From assembly GCA_016866775.1 (NCBI GenBank), contig VGLJ01000017.1, positions 1 through 64,000 of the forward strand: a stretch of 64,000 bases of DNA, in the 5' to 3' direction. The number at the start of each line of letters is the position of its first letter. Positions within the stretch are counted from its first letter, which is position 1. The DNA comes from Candidatus Rokuibacteriota bacterium (lineage in GTDB: Bacteria; Methylomirabilota; Methylomirabilia; Rokubacteriales; CSP1-6). The notes beneath the pieces were generated by a model. That model was given only the letters and a program-made list of their open reading frames with translations. It had not been told where the DNA came from and did not search any database. Of this stretch, positions 17,464-26,881 are shown in pieces. The position numbers and the translations under genes are program-made.

Positions 17464-19508
17464 GCCCTCGCTTTAGTGACTTCGACCTTCGCGTCGAACG
17501 CCGCCTGCCCGCCGGAGAACCCGTGCATCTCGACACCGTGGTCCGGCACGACGGCGGTGCCGGACGTCAGACGATTCAGGCCGTCCCATCCGTCGCGCAT
17601 CCACACCGTCCCGGCCGGGATGCGCGCCGTCACGCGCGCGCGCGCCGTCATCTCGCCGCGCTCGTTGTGGATGCGGATCGCGTCGCCGTCCTTCACCTCA
17701 CGCGCCGCGGCGTCGTCGGGCGCGATCCACAGCTCGGGCTCGGGATCGGCCTTCGCCAGGCTCGGCAGCGCGCGCCCGTGATCGTAGAACCCGTGGAAGT
17801 GCGAGAGCGTCCGCCCCGAGCGCAGCGTCAAGGGAAGCGCCGACGCGGGCAGGTCGTCGTGGACGGGCAGCGCGGGCAGGCCGAGTGCCAGCGCCTGCTC
17901 GGAGTACAGCTCGATCTTCCCCGAGGGCGTCGCGAAGCGCCGCTCGGGATGCGCGACGTGCGAGATGTTCAGCGCCCGCATGCCGCCTTCCATCGCGAGA
18001 TCGGCGACGGTGGCGTGCCCGGTGCTCGGATGATCGAGGATCGCGTCGATCGGTCCCGCGTCCGTCTCCCACGGCCAGAAGTCGGTGACGCCGACCCGGC
18101 GCGCCAGCTCGCGCAGGATGAAGCCGAGCGGCTTCGCCTCGCCCGGCGCGTCGAGGATCTTCGGCATCAGGTAGAGGTGCGTGTTCGTGCTCTTGCATCC
18201 GAGCTCTTCGAGCCAGGCCGTCGCCGGCAGCACCACGTCGGCGTAGCGCCGCGCGGTGTCGTTGAAGAAGAGGTCGTAGCTCACGACGAGGTCCTGGCGC
18301 GCGAGCCCGGCGCCCACCGCTCCGGCGTCCGCGTAGGACGAGAGCATGTTGGTGCCGAACAGCAGCATGACGCGGAGCCGCCGCTCGAGCATCGCCTCGG
18401 TGATGCGGGGCATCTGGTTGGGGATGTCGTCGCCGGGCGGACGCCGCTCGGTGGCGACGAGCGCGTGATTCAGCATCTGGCCGTGCGTCGACGCGCCGTG
18501 GCGCGGTCCGAAGCCGCCGCCCGCGACCCCGAGGTTGCCGGTCAGCGCGGGCAAGCAGCCGATCGCGCGGCCGGGCTGCCAGCCGTTCGCGCCCTTGTAC
18601 ATCGAGCTGCCGCCGACGACGATCATCGCCGGGCGCGTCGTCGCGTAGCGACGCGCGAGCGCGACGATGCGCTCGGGCGCGAGGCCGGTGATCGGCGCGG
18701 CCCACGCCGGCGAATGCGCGCGGACGTGCGCGGCGAGCGCGTCGAAGCCGACGGTGTGCCGCGCGACGAAGTCCCGGTCGTGGAGGTTCTCGGCGAGGAT
18801 CACGTGCATCATCGCGAGCGCCAGCGCCGCGTCGGTGCCGGGGCGAATGACGATCACCTCGTCCGACTGCGCCTTCGCTTCGGTCTCGCGGATGTCGATC
18901 GTGATCACGCGGGCGCCGCGCTTGCGCGCGACCGCCACGTGGCGCGCGGTGTTCGGCTGGCTCGCCACGTTCGCGCCCCAGAGCACGATCAGCGCGCTGT
19001 TCGCGCTCATGTCCTCCTTCGTGCTGGTCTCGAGCGCGCCGGTGAGCCCGAGGCCCCACCCGCCGAGGCCCCAGCAGATCATCGTGCCCGTCCACGCCTG
19101 ACAGCCGTACAGGTTCGCGAGACGGCGGAGCAGGAGGCCGCCGATGCGCGTGCCGTAGTTGTTGGCGGCGAGCCCGTGGCCGGACCAGAGGCCGACGGCG
19201 CGCGGACCGGCGGCGCGCATGTGGAGCGCGATGAGGTCCAGCGCTTCGTCCCAGGTCGTCTCGCGCCACGACGTGTCGCCGCGGCCCGCGCGCACGAGCG
19301 GACGGAGCAGCCGCCGCGGGTTGTCGATGATCTCGCGCGAGGCCTGACCGCGCATGCACAGGAAGCCACGGCTGTCAGGGTTGTCGGGATCGCCCTTCAC
19401 GCGCAGCAGCGTGCCGTCCTCGACTTCCGCGAGCATGCCGCACAGCGTGGGGTGGCAGTTCATCGGACACATCGTGCGGAACACGCCCGTGGCGCCGGCC
19501 ATGGCCAT
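17460..19508 (-). CDS. molybdopterin-dependent oxidoreductase, DMSO-reductase family, single subunit
   Basis: A 682-aa catalytic subunit with bis-MGD folds. The N-terminal [4Fe-4S] cysteines are at 14, 18, 23 and 51 (CPMNCHPTLC ... FLCMRG). Later landmarks are NYGTRIGGLLLRRLANLYG, IVLWGANVASQPNTARH, DVVLPATAWLEELG and the C-terminal molybdopterin-binding domain around DGDAIRIHNERGEM. There is no twin-arginine signal, so it is cytoplasmic. No electron-transfer or membrane subunit gene is adjacent. At the usual metal-ligand region the sequence reads TGTMICWGLGG; whether Cys is the ligand is unclear. It is the first gene of the operon with the aminotransferase and hydrolase. Confidence 0.9.
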   Translation of the reverse strand: MAMAGATGVFRTMCPMNCHPTLCGMLAEVEDGTLLRVKGDPDNPDSRGFLCMRGQASREIIDNPRRLLRPLVRAGRGDTSWRETTWDEALDLIALHMRAAGPRAVGLWSGHGLAANNYGTRIGGLLLRRLANLYGCQAWTGTMICWGLGGWGLGLTGALETSTKEDMSANSALIVLWGANVASQPNTARHVAVARKRGARVITIDIRETEAKAQSDEVIVIRPGTDAALALAMMHVILAENLHDRDFVARHTVGFDALAAHVRAHSPAWAAPITGLAPERIVALARRYATTRPAMIVVGGSSMYKGANGWQPGRAIGCLPALTGNLGVAGGGFGPRHGASTHGQMLNHALVATERRPPGDDIPNQMPRITEAMLERRLRVMLLFGTNMLSSYADAGAVGAGLARQDLVVSYDLFFNDTARRYADVVLPATAWLEELGCKSTNTHLYLMPKILDAPGEAKPLGFILRELARRVGVTDFWPWETDAGPIDAILDHPSTGHATVADLAMEGGMRALNISHVAHPERRFATPSGKIELYSEQALALGLPALPVHDDLPASALPLTLRSGRTLSHFHGFYDHGRALPSLAKADPEPELWIAPDDAAAREVKDGDAIRIHNERGEMTARARVTARIPAGTVWMRDGWDGLNRLTSGTAVVPDHGVEMHGFSGGQAAFDAKVEVTKARA

Positions 19509-19548
19509 CAGGATAGTCGAAACACGGCGCGCGCGTTATCCTCCGGCC

Positions 19549-20709
19549 ATGTCTTTCGACTTCGACCGCATCGTCGAGCGCCGCGGCACCGACTCCAACA
19601 AGTGGCACAAGTACGGCCCCGACGTCCTTCCGCTGTGGGTCGCGGACATGGATTTCGCGTCGCCGCCGGCAGTCGTCGATGCCCTGCGCGCGCGCGTCGA
19701 GCACGGCGTGTACGGCTACCTGCGCGAAGGCGTGCCGGCCGAGCTCGTCGGCGTGTTCACCGATCGCTGCCGCAAGCGGTACGGCTGGGACGTTCCCGGC
19801 GACGCGCTCGTGCTCATGCCCGGCGTGAATCCCGCGAACAACGTCGCGGCGCGCACGTTCTGCGCCGCCGGCGACGGCCTCGTGATCCTCACGCCGGCGT
19901 ACCCGCCGCTCTTGCGTGTCCCAGGCAACGTCGGGCTCGACGCACGGCTCCCTGCGCTCGCGCGCCGCGCCGACGGCCGCTACGAGATCGACTTCGACGC
20001 GTTCGAGCGCGCGATCACGCCGGCGACGAAGGCCTTCCTCCTCTGCAACCCGCACAATCCGGTCGGCCGCGTCTACACGCGCGGCGAGCTCGAGCGTCTC
20101 GCCGAGATCTGCCTGCGGCATCGCTTGTCGATCATCGCGGACGAGATCCATTGCGACCTCGTCTATCCGGGGCACGACCACGTGCCGATGGCATCGCTGA
20201 GCCCGGAGGTCGCCGCGCGCACGATCACGCTGATGGCCCCGAGCAAGACGTTCAATCAGGCCGGGCTCAAGGCCTCGCTGAGCATCGTGACGGACCCGGC
20301 GCTGCGCGAGCGCTTCATCGCCGCACGCGTCGACATGGTGCAGGCGACGGCGAACGTCATGGGCTACACGGCGATGCTGGCCGCGTATCGCGACGGCGGC
20401 CCGTGGCACGAGGCGCTGCTGCGCTATCTCGAAGCCAACCGTGACCACCTCGCCGGCTACGTCGCGCGTGCGCTGCCCGGGATCACGATGGCGAAGCCCG
20501 AAGGGACGTACCTCGCGTGGCTCGACTGCCGGCCGGCGGGGATCGCCGATCCGTTCACGTTCTTCCTGGAGCGCGCGAAGGTCGCGCTGAACGACGGCAA
20601 GCTGTTCGGCGCGCCGGGCGACGGCTTCGTCCGGCTGAACTTCGGAACGCCGCGCGCGCTCTTGACCGAAGGCCTCGATCGGATGCGCCGGGCGCTCTCC
20701 GCGCGGTGA
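19549..20709 (+). CDS. MalY/PatB-type PLP C-S lyase or aminotransferase
   Basis: A 386-aa fold-type I PLP enzyme of the MalY/PatB group (cystathionine beta-lyase-like). N-terminal FDRIVERRGTDSNKWHKYG and LPLWVADMDFASPPAV are diagnostic for the group. CNPHNPVGRVY, ADEIHCDLVY and the PLP lysine Lys233 in APSKTFNQAGLK complete the site. Such enzymes release homocysteine from cystathionine or thiols from cysteine conjugates. Start ATG 19549 diverges from the molybdoenzyme 40 nt away. The stop overlaps the GTG of the methyltransferase. Confidence 0.9.
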   Translation: MSFDFDRIVERRGTDSNKWHKYGPDVLPLWVADMDFASPPAVVDALRARVEHGVYGYLREGVPAELVGVFTDRCRKRYGWDVPGDALVLMPGVNPANNVAARTFCAAGDGLVILTPAYPPLLRVPGNVGLDARLPALARRADGRYEIDFDAFERAITPATKAFLLCNPHNPVGRVYTRGELERLAEICLRHRLSIIADEIHCDLVYPGHDHVPMASLSPEVAARTITLMAPSKTFNQAGLKASLSIVTDPALRERFIAARVDMVQATANVMGYTAMLAAYRDGGPWHEALLRYLEANRDHLAGYVARALPGITMAKPEGTYLAWLDCRPAGIADPFTFFLERAKVALNDGKLFGAPGDGFVRLNFGTPRALLTEGLDRMRRALSAR

Positions 20710-21324
20710 CACGCCCGGCGGATCGCTGGGGCGCGGGCATCGTTCCGAGCTACGACGCGATCGCCGACGAGTACGCGCAGCAGTACTTCGACGAGCTCGA
20801 CGGCAAGCCGTTCGACCGCGCCTGGCTCGATCGCTTCGCGGAGAGCGTGAAGGGCCGCGGGCGCGTGTGCGATCTCGGCTGCGGTCCGGGCCAGATCGCG
20901 CGGTATCTCGCGGCGCGGGGCGTCGATGGTGGCGACGGCGCGCCGCCTCAATCCGAAGCTCGAGTTCTCCCAGGGTGATTTCTTCGCGCTCGACCTCGCC
21001 GAAGGCGCGCTCGCCGGTGTCGCGGCGTTCTACTCGCTGATTCACTGCGCGCGCGGCGAGCTCCCGCGCGCGGCGCGCGAGATCTTCCGCGTGCTCCAGC
21101 CGGGCGGGCGCTTGCTGATGACGGTACACGCGGGAGCAGGCGAGGTCGGCCGCGACGAAGCGTTCGGCAAGCGCGTCGCGCTGGTCGCCACGCTGTTTTC
21201 GGAGAGCGAAGTCCGCGCGGCGGTCGAGGGCGCAGGCTTCCGGATCGACGAGATGGTCACGCGCCCGCCGTACGACTTCGAATACCAGAGCCAGCGGATC
21301 TACACGGTGGCGGCTAAGCCGTAG
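20706..21324 (+). pseudogene. SAM-dependent methyltransferase, broken by a small deletion
   Basis: The first frame (GTG 20706) reads through motif I, VCDLGCGPGQIARYLAARGVDG. The second (from about 20926) continues with VATARRLNPKLEFSQGDFF, motif II-like LAGVAAFYSLIHC and LQPGGRLLMTVHAG to 21324. Normal class I methyltransferases have about eight more residues here, ending in an acidic SAM-ribose-binding residue (motif 'GIDLSPGM'). That piece is lost and the frame shifts at about 20920-20926. Without it SAM binding should fail. It is coupled to the MalY gene by GTGA and converges with the VC0807-family gene by 11 nt. Confidence 0.8.
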
Positions 21325-21880
21325 CGCGCTCCAGCACCGCGCGGCGGACCCCGCGCAGGCCGTACCAGAACGACCACATCATCAGCAGGGCGATCATCGG
21401 GCCCGCGGTCGCCACGTTGACCGCCACGTACACGTCGATGCTGAAGTTGAGCAGCACCACCAGCCGGAACACCGCGCGGAACAGCAGGTAGCAGCCCCAC
21501 ACGATCGAGATGTGCGCGAACGTGCGGCGCACGGCGGGCAGCGCGCGAATCTCCAGCGGCAAGGGATAGGTCTCGAGCGCCAGGACGCCCGCGAGGGGAC
21601 GGCCCATCGCGACCGAGACCAGGAACGCCGAGCCGTAGACGAGGTTGACGAGCACCGGCGGCGCGAAGTAGCCGATCGGGCTCTGCGACAGGAGGGCCGC
21701 CGCCGCCTGGACGAGCGCGATCGCCAGGCCGATCCGTGCCGCCAGCCCTGGGCGCGCGTGCCGCCGTTCCCAGATGTAGACGCCGATCGTCCACAGCGTC
21801 GCGGCGGCGACGCCGAGCACGAGCCCGTGCAGCTTCCACCCGGTGTAGAAGATGACGGTGGCGCCGAACGCGTCGCGCAT
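21314..21880 (-). CDS. VC0807-family integral membrane protein
   Basis: A small membrane protein with about five to six hydrophobic helices (AFGATVIFYTGWKLHGLVLG..., GLAIALVQAAAALL..., ISIVWGCYLLFRAVF..., GPMIALLMMWSFWYGLRG). It resembles the VC0807/DUF3159-like family of unknown function. ATG 21880 gives 188 aa. The homologous-looking segment starts about 17 residues earlier (LLTGPSFRQLLFGGGPRF), where the only start-like codon is a CTG near 21932 overlapping the upstream stop; that is probably the true start. It is downstream of the VOC gene on the same strand. Confidence 0.6.
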   Translation of the reverse strand: MRDAFGATVIFYTGWKLHGLVLGVAAATLWTIGVYIWERRHARPGLAARIGLAIALVQAAAALLSQSPIGYFAPPVLVNLVYGSAFLVSVAMGRPLAGVLALETYPLPLEIRALPAVRRTFAHISIVWGCYLLFRAVFRLVVLLNFSIDVYVAVNVATAGPMIALLMMWSFWYGLRGVRRAVLERATA

Positions 21881-21927
21881 GAAGCGCGGCCCGCCGCCGA
21901 ACAGCAGCTGCCGGAACGACGGGCCCG

Positions 21928-22236
21928 TCAGCAGCCGCAGCCGTCCGAGCCGCCGGCGATCCTGCGCTCGATCAGCTCGAGCCGCGTGTCGTCCGGCCCC
22001 TGGATGAACGCGATGCGCCCGCCGTTCGGCAGCCGGATCGGCCCTTCGAGCAGCGTCGCGCCGAGCCCGGTGAGCCGCCGGATGCCGCCGTCGGCGCTCT
22101 TGCAGCGGAGGAAGCGATCGCCGAACACGCGGACCTCGTCGCTCGCGATCTCGAAGTCGAACGCCTTCACGTACCACTCCGCGGTCTTCTTCGGGTCGGG
22201 CGACTTCAGGTGGATGTGGTTGATGCGGAAGCCAAT
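21928..22236 (-). CDS. VOC (glyoxalase/dioxygenase-like) small protein
   Basis: About 102 aa with vicinal-oxygen-chelate fold motifs: INHIHLKSPDPKKTAEWYVKAFDF at the start and GRIAFIQGPDDTRLELIE at the end. The usual metal ligands His (NHIHL) and Glu (LELIE) are visible. No ATG, GTG or TTG precedes the conserved start in frame; the codon at the expected Met is ATT (22234-22236), after a GGGGAG-like ribosome site. So either a rare ATT start is used or the start codon is damaged. The first in-frame ATG (22170) would delete the first strand and His ligand. Confidence 0.6.
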   Translation of the reverse strand: MGFRINHIHLKSPDPKKTAEWYVKAFDFEIASDEVRVFGDRFLRCKSADGGIRRLTGLGATLLEGPIRLPNGGRIAFIQGPDDTRLELIERRIAGGSDGCGC

Positions 22237-22264
22237 GCGCTCTCCCCTTTCGTGCGAGGTGGGG

Positions 22265-23818
22265 CTAGTTGATGCGGCGCTCGCGCCCGCGCCAGTACGG
22301 CTCGCGGAGCTCGCGCTTCAAGAGCTTGCCGGACGGGTTGCGCGGCAGCGTCGGCGCGAAGTCGACGGAGGTCGGGCACTTGTAGTGCGCGAGCCGCTCG
22401 CGTGCGAAGGCGATGATGTCCTTGGCGCGCGGCGGCGTGCCCCCGCGCGGCACGACGATCGCCTTGACCGTCTCGCCCCACCGGTCATCGGGCACGCCGA
22501 TCACCGCGACGTCGCCGACCGCCGGGTGCTCGGCGAGCGCGTTCTCCACCTCGGCCGGATAGATGTTCTCGCCGCCCGAGATGATCATGTCCTTCACGCG
22601 GTCGGTGAGGAAGAGGTAGCCGTCCGCGTCGAGATAGCCGGCGTCCCCCGTCTTCAACCACCCGTCGGCGGTGATCGTGCGCGCGGTCTCCTCCGGCCGC
22701 GCCCAGTAGCCCTTGAAGCTTTGCGGCGACCGCGTCCACAGCTCGCCGATCGTGCCCGGCGCGCATTCGGCGTCGGTGACGGGATCGACGATGCGCAGCT
22801 CCACCCACGGAAACGGCTTGCCCGCGGAGCGCAGGAGCCGCGCGCGCGGCCCGCCGGTCACGTGATCGCCGGGATCGAGCTGCGTGATCGCGCCCGTCGT
22901 CTCCGTGAGCCCGTAGACCTGCGCGAACGGGCACCGGAACGTCCGCATCGCGCGCACGAGCACGTCGTTGGTGATCGGCGACGCGCCGTAGACGATCGAG
23001 CGCAGCGCCGTGTAGTCGCGCGCGTCGGCGCCCGGGACCCCGGCCAGCACCTGCAGCATCGCGGGCACGAACAGCGCGTTCGTGATGCGCTCGCGTTCGA
23101 GCGCGGCGAGGATCTCCGCCGGCGCGAATTCCCGGAAGAGCACCGAGCGCGCGCCTTGCGCCATGCCGACGAGCGCCCAGCCCGAGCCCCCGATGTGGAA
23201 CAGCGGCATGCAGACGAGGTTCACCGAGCGCTCGTCGAATCCCCACAGCGGTCCCGTGTATGGGATCAGCGTGCCGAGGTTCGCGTTCGTGAGCATCGCG
23301 CCCTTCGGCAGTCCGGTCGTGCCCGACGTGTAGAGCTGCATCGCCACGTCACCCGGCGCGGTCGGCGTCATCGGATCCGTCGCGGGATGCCGCGCGAGCC
23401 ACGTCTCGTACGCCTCGTGGCGCGAGTGACTGCCGATCACCACGATCTTCTCGACGGTCTTGAGGGTGCCTTCCATGGCGCCGAGATGGCCGAGGAACTC
23501 CGGCCCGACGAAGAGCAGGCGGGCCGCCGCGTCGTTGATGACGTACGCCATCTCGGGAGGCGCCAGGCGCCAGTTGACGGCGACGTTGACGACGTTCACC
23601 TTGCCGCCGCCGAAGAGGACCTCGAAGTACTCGAAGCCGTTCTTGTCGAGGAACGCGACGCGGTCCTGCGCCGCGAGCCCCGCGGCGCGCAGGGCCTGCG
23701 CGCCGCGGCTCGAGCGCGCATCCATCTCGGCCCACGTGAGCGCACGCTCGCCCGACGTGATCATCGGGCGCTGGTCGCGCGCGCGTGGCCGGATGATGCC
23801 GGCGAGCGACCAGCTCAT
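22265..23818 (-). CDS. acyl-CoA synthetase (AMP-forming)
   Basis: A 517-aa ANL-superfamily ligase that activates a carboxylic acid to acyl-AMP then acyl-CoA. P-loop motif YTSGTTGLPKG (about 163-173), YGLTETTGAITQLDPGD, GELWTRSPQSFKGYW, WLKTGDAGYLDADGYL and the hinge DRVKDMIISGGENIYP are all intact. The C-terminal catalytic lysine is about Lys498 in NPSGKLLK, a site known in this family to be acetylated and freed by sirtuins (one is encoded at 4.2 kb). It is in a minus-strand block with an alpha/beta hydrolase and two acyl-CoA dehydrogenases. Chain length is not evident. Confidence 0.93.
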   Translation of the reverse strand: MSWSLAGIIRPRARDQRPMITSGERALTWAEMDARSSRGAQALRAAGLAAQDRVAFLDKNGFEYFEVLFGGGKVNVVNVAVNWRLAPPEMAYVINDAAARLLFVGPEFLGHLGAMEGTLKTVEKIVVIGSHSRHEAYETWLARHPATDPMTPTAPGDVAMQLYTSGTTGLPKGAMLTNANLGTLIPYTGPLWGFDERSVNLVCMPLFHIGGSGWALVGMAQGARSVLFREFAPAEILAALERERITNALFVPAMLQVLAGVPGADARDYTALRSIVYGASPITNDVLVRAMRTFRCPFAQVYGLTETTGAITQLDPGDHVTGGPRARLLRSAGKPFPWVELRIVDPVTDAECAPGTIGELWTRSPQSFKGYWARPEETARTITADGWLKTGDAGYLDADGYLFLTDRVKDMIISGGENIYPAEVENALAEHPAVGDVAVIGVPDDRWGETVKAIVVPRGGTPPRAKDIIAFARERLAHYKCPTSVDFAPTLPRNPSGKLLKRELREPYWRGRERRIN

Positions 23819-23836
23819 GGCCGGGTGGCGCGGCCG

Positions 23837-24604
23837 CTACGGTAACGCGTCGAGGAACTCGACGAGCACGCGGTTGAACTGCTCGGGCTGATCGAGGTTC
23901 GACGAGTGCCCCGCGTCCCGGATGACCTCGAGCCGCGCGCCGGGAATCTTCTTCGCCATGTACTCGCACGGCGCCACGAACGGCTCGTCGCGGTCGCCGA
24001 CGATCACCAGCGTCGGCACGCGGATGGACGGCAGCGCGTCGATCACGCGCGCATCCTGCTGCGCCAGCATCCCGCGCGCCGCGTGCGCCAGCCCCTGCGC
24101 GGAGCGATGGAACTGGCGCGCTTCGCGCGCCTCGCGACTGCGCGTGCTGAGCGCGTCGAGGCCGCGCGCCTCGAAGTCCGCGGCCCGAACCCGGGCGCGC
24201 TCGTTCCACTTCTCGCGCGCGTCGGCGTTGCGGTAGCCGGGCCCGGAGTCGCAGATGACCAGCGCCTCCACCATCTCGGGATGCGCGACGTAGAACTCGA
24301 GCGACATCGTCCCGCCCAGCGAGAGTCCGCCGATCACCGCGCGCCGCACGCTCAGGTGATCGAGCAGGGCCTTCATGTCCGCGACGGTCAGCGCGTGCGA
24401 GTACTGCGCGGGATCGCCCGGACTTTCGGTCCAGCCGTGGCCGCGCATGTCCCAGCTGATCACGCGGTAGCGGTCGCCGAGGACGTCGTGCTGCCCGCTC
24501 CACATCCGCCGGGTTGCCGAGTAGCCGTGGCTCAGCAGGATCGCGCGTCCGCGGCCGGTGACTTCGTAGTCGATCTCGATGCCGTTGAGCTTCACCGTGG
24601 CCAT
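23837..24604 (-). CDS. alpha/beta hydrolase
   Basis: A 255-aa alpha/beta-fold hydrolase. LLSHGYSATRRMW gives the oxyanion strand, GGLSLGG the nucleophile Ser95, VIVGDRDEPFV the acid region and DAGHSSNLDQP the catalytic His. It resembles 3-oxoadipate-enol-lactonase-like or lipase-like hydrolases. The start shares one base with the stop of the acyl-CoA dehydrogenase gene (TGATG). The neighbours suggest hydrolysis of an ester or lactone feeding beta-oxidation. Confidence 0.87.
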   Translation of the reverse strand: MATVKLNGIEIDYEVTGRGRAILLSHGYSATRRMWSGQHDVLGDRYRVISWDMRGHGWTESPGDPAQYSHALTVADMKALLDHLSVRRAVIGGLSLGGTMSLEFYVAHPEMVEALVICDSGPGYRNADAREKWNERARVRAADFEARGLDALSTRSREAREARQFHRSAQGLAHAARGMLAQQDARVIDALPSIRVPTLVIVGDRDEPFVAPCEYMAKKIPGARLEVIRDAGHSSNLDQPEQFNRVLVEFLDALP

Positions 24605-25659
24605 CAGCGCTCCGTCAAGTGGTTCCAGAGATTGTCGGCGCCGCGCGCGGCGACCCCGCGGCCCAGCGCCATCGCCCACGCGCTCTCGCTCCCGAACTCC
24701 GCGCGCCACGACCACAGGCGCCGGGTGGCGAAGTGCAGCGAGTGCTCGTACGTGAAGCCGATGGCGCCGTGCACCTGGTGCACGAGGCCCGCGCTCACGC
24801 CGGCGGCCTCGCCCACGCGGATCTTTGCCGCCGCCGTCTCGAACGCGGAGTCGCCGCGATCCGCCGCGCGGAACGCGAGCTCCGCCGCGATGCCCGACGC
24901 CGCCACGTGGCCCGCGACGACCGCGAGGTAGTGCTGCAGCGCCTGGAAAGTTCCGATCGGCCGGCCGAACTGCTTGCGCTCGGTGGCGTAACGCACGCCC
25001 TGCTCGAGAATCGACTCGAGCGCACCCGCCATCTGCGCGGCGCGCGCCATGGCGCCGTACAGGCGGATCGCGTCGGCCGACACGCCCGGCGCGGGCGCGG
25101 CGGCTACGACGGGCGCGTTCTCGAACACCAGCGTGTCGCGCGGCTCCAGCGCGAGGTTCCTGTCGTCGGTGATCCTCGCCGCGCCCGTCGCGACCAGCGC
25201 CACCGTCGCGGCGCCGTCCGCCTCCGCCACCGTCACGACGTGCCCGGCGGCGCGGCCCCAGGGCACGCGCGTCGCGGTCCCGCTCACGCGCCACGCGGCG
25301 CCGCTGCGCGTGAGCGTCAGGCGCTCGTCGCCGTGGACGGGCGCGAGCGTGATCGGACCGTACGGCACCTCGAGCCCGGCGCGTGACAGGAGCGCTCCGG
25401 CCACGATCGTCTCGGCGAGCGGCACGGGTGCGGTGTGACGCCCCGACGCGCGCACCACCACGTGCGCGTCGAGCCACGTCCCGCCGGCGCCGCCCGCGCT
25501 CTCGGCCACGAGCGGCATCGTGAGCCCGCCTTCCTCCAGCGCGCGCCAGAGCTTCTCGGGCCACACGCCTTTCTCGGAGGACTCGAGGAGCTCCTTCGTG
25601 ACGAGGTCGGTGAAGAGCCTGCTGACGGTGTCGGCGAGGAGCGATCCCAATTCGCTCAT
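24604..25659 (-). CDS. acyl-CoA dehydrogenase family protein (short, divergent)
   Basis: A 351-aa flavoprotein subunit with the C-terminal helical domain ERKQFGRPIGTFQALQHYLA and HQVHGAIGFTYEHSLH, typical of acyl-CoA dehydrogenases. The N-terminal and middle domains are shorter and less conserved than in the partner gene at 25656-26807. In many actinobacterial and steroid/acyl degradation systems two such unequal subunits form a heterotetramer; the two genes overlap by ATGA here, which suggests the same arrangement. Confidence 0.87.
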   Translation of the reverse strand: MSELGSLLADTVSRLFTDLVTKELLESSEKGVWPEKLWRALEEGGLTMPLVAESAGGAGGTWLDAHVVVRASGRHTAPVPLAETIVAGALLSRAGLEVPYGPITLAPVHGDERLTLTRSGAAWRVSGTATRVPWGRAAGHVVTVAEADGAATVALVATGAARITDDRNLALEPRDTLVFENAPVVAAAPAPGVSADAIRLYGAMARAAQMAGALESILEQGVRYATERKQFGRPIGTFQALQHYLAVVAGHVAASGIAAELAFRAADRGDSAFETAAAKIRVGEAAGVSAGLVHQVHGAIGFTYEHSLHFATRRLWSWRAEFGSESAWAMALGRGVAARGADNLWNHLTER

Positions 25660-26807
25660 CGCAGCCCCAATCCCCGCGCGATGATGCCGCGCAAGACCTC
25701 GCGCGTGCCACCGCGCAGGGAGAACGACGGCGCCACCTGGGTGATGTAGCCGTGCACCTGCTGGAGCTGCGAGCCCGTGTCGAGCGTCGGCTCGAGGTCG
25801 AGCAGCGCGTGCACGAGCTCGGGCACCGACTGCTCGAACGTGGTGCCGACGTCCTTCACCGTCGCCGCTTCGAGATTCGGATTCTCGCCGTGCTGCAGCA
25901 TCCCGGCGACCGACAGCGACATCTGCCGCAGCGTGGTCATGCTCGCCACGAGGCGGCCCACGGCCTCGGCCCCGCGATCGTCGGGTCGCGCCGAGACCTC
26001 GCGCACGAGCTCCTTGACCAGCGCGATGCTCGAGAGATAGCGCTCGGGCCCGCTGCGCTCGAACGCCAGCTCCGTCGTCACCTGCTTCCAGCCGTCGCCT
26101 TCGTTGCCGAGCCTGAAGTCGTCGGGGATGAACGCGTCGGTGAAGTTGACCTCGTTGAAGTGGTGATGGCCGGCGAGGTCGATGATCGGGCGGATCGTGA
26201 TGCCCTTCGTCGCGCGCAGGTCGACGAGGAACTGCGTGAGCCCCTCGTGCTTCCTGTCCGGCACCACCTGCGTGCGGAACAGCGCGATGAGGTAGTCGCT
26301 CAGATGGGCGTTGCTCGTCCACACCTTCGTGCCGTTGACGAGGTAGCCGCCGTCGACCTTCGTCGCGCGCGTGCGGACCGACGCGAGGTCGGAGCCGGAG
26401 TCCGGCTCGCTCATGCCGATCGCGAAGGCGAGCTCGCCGCGCACGATCCCCGGCACGATCTTCTGCTTCTGCGCCTCCGTGCCGAACCGCAGCACCGTCG
26501 GACCGCTCTGCCGGTCCGCCACCCAGTGCGCGCTGACCGGCGCGCCCGCCGCGAGCATCTCCTCCAGCACGACGTAGCGCTCGAGGAAGGTGCGCTCGTG
26601 GCCGCCGTACTGCTTCGGATACGTCATGCCGATCCAGCCGCGCGCGCCGACGCGCTTCGAGAACTCCCTGTCGAACCCTCCCCACGACCGCGCGCGCGTG
26701 ACGGGATTCGCGCCGCGGAACTGCTCGCGCAGGAAGTCGCGCACCTCCTCGCGCAGCGCCTCGGCCTCGGGCGGAAGATCGCGCAGCGTGAAGTGGAAGG
26801 TCGGCAT
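25656..26807 (-). CDS. acyl-CoA dehydrogenase
   Basis: A 383-aa FAD acyl-CoA dehydrogenase, introducing a 2,3 double bond into acyl-CoA. IGMTYPKQYGGHERT, the FAD/substrate segment FAIGMSEPDSGSDLASVRTRA, VNGTKVWTSNAHLSDYLI, and NEGDGWKQVTTELAFERSG are standard. Start ATG 26807 (MPTFHFTLRDLPPE) fits homologue length. It is the first gene of the minus-strand lipid block and is coupled to the second dehydrogenase. Electron acceptor (ETF) genes are not in the window. Confidence 0.92.
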   Translation of the reverse strand: MPTFHFTLRDLPPEAEALREEVRDFLREQFRGANPVTRARSWGGFDREFSKRVGARGWIGMTYPKQYGGHERTFLERYVVLEEMLAAGAPVSAHWVADRQSGPTVLRFGTEAQKQKIVPGIVRGELAFAIGMSEPDSGSDLASVRTRATKVDGGYLVNGTKVWTSNAHLSDYLIALFRTQVVPDRKHEGLTQFLVDLRATKGITIRPIIDLAGHHHFNEVNFTDAFIPDDFRLGNEGDGWKQVTTELAFERSGPERYLSSIALVKELVREVSARPDDRGAEAVGRLVASMTTLRQMSLSVAGMLQHGENPNLEAATVKDVGTTFEQSVPELVHALLDLEPTLDTGSQLQQVHGYITQVAPSFSLRGGTREVLRGIIARGLGLR

Positions 26808-26881
26808 GCCGTGGATTCCAGCACGAGGCCCCGGCGCGTGCAACCGTGCTAGACTCCGCCCGCTTTTCGAGAGGGGACGCC

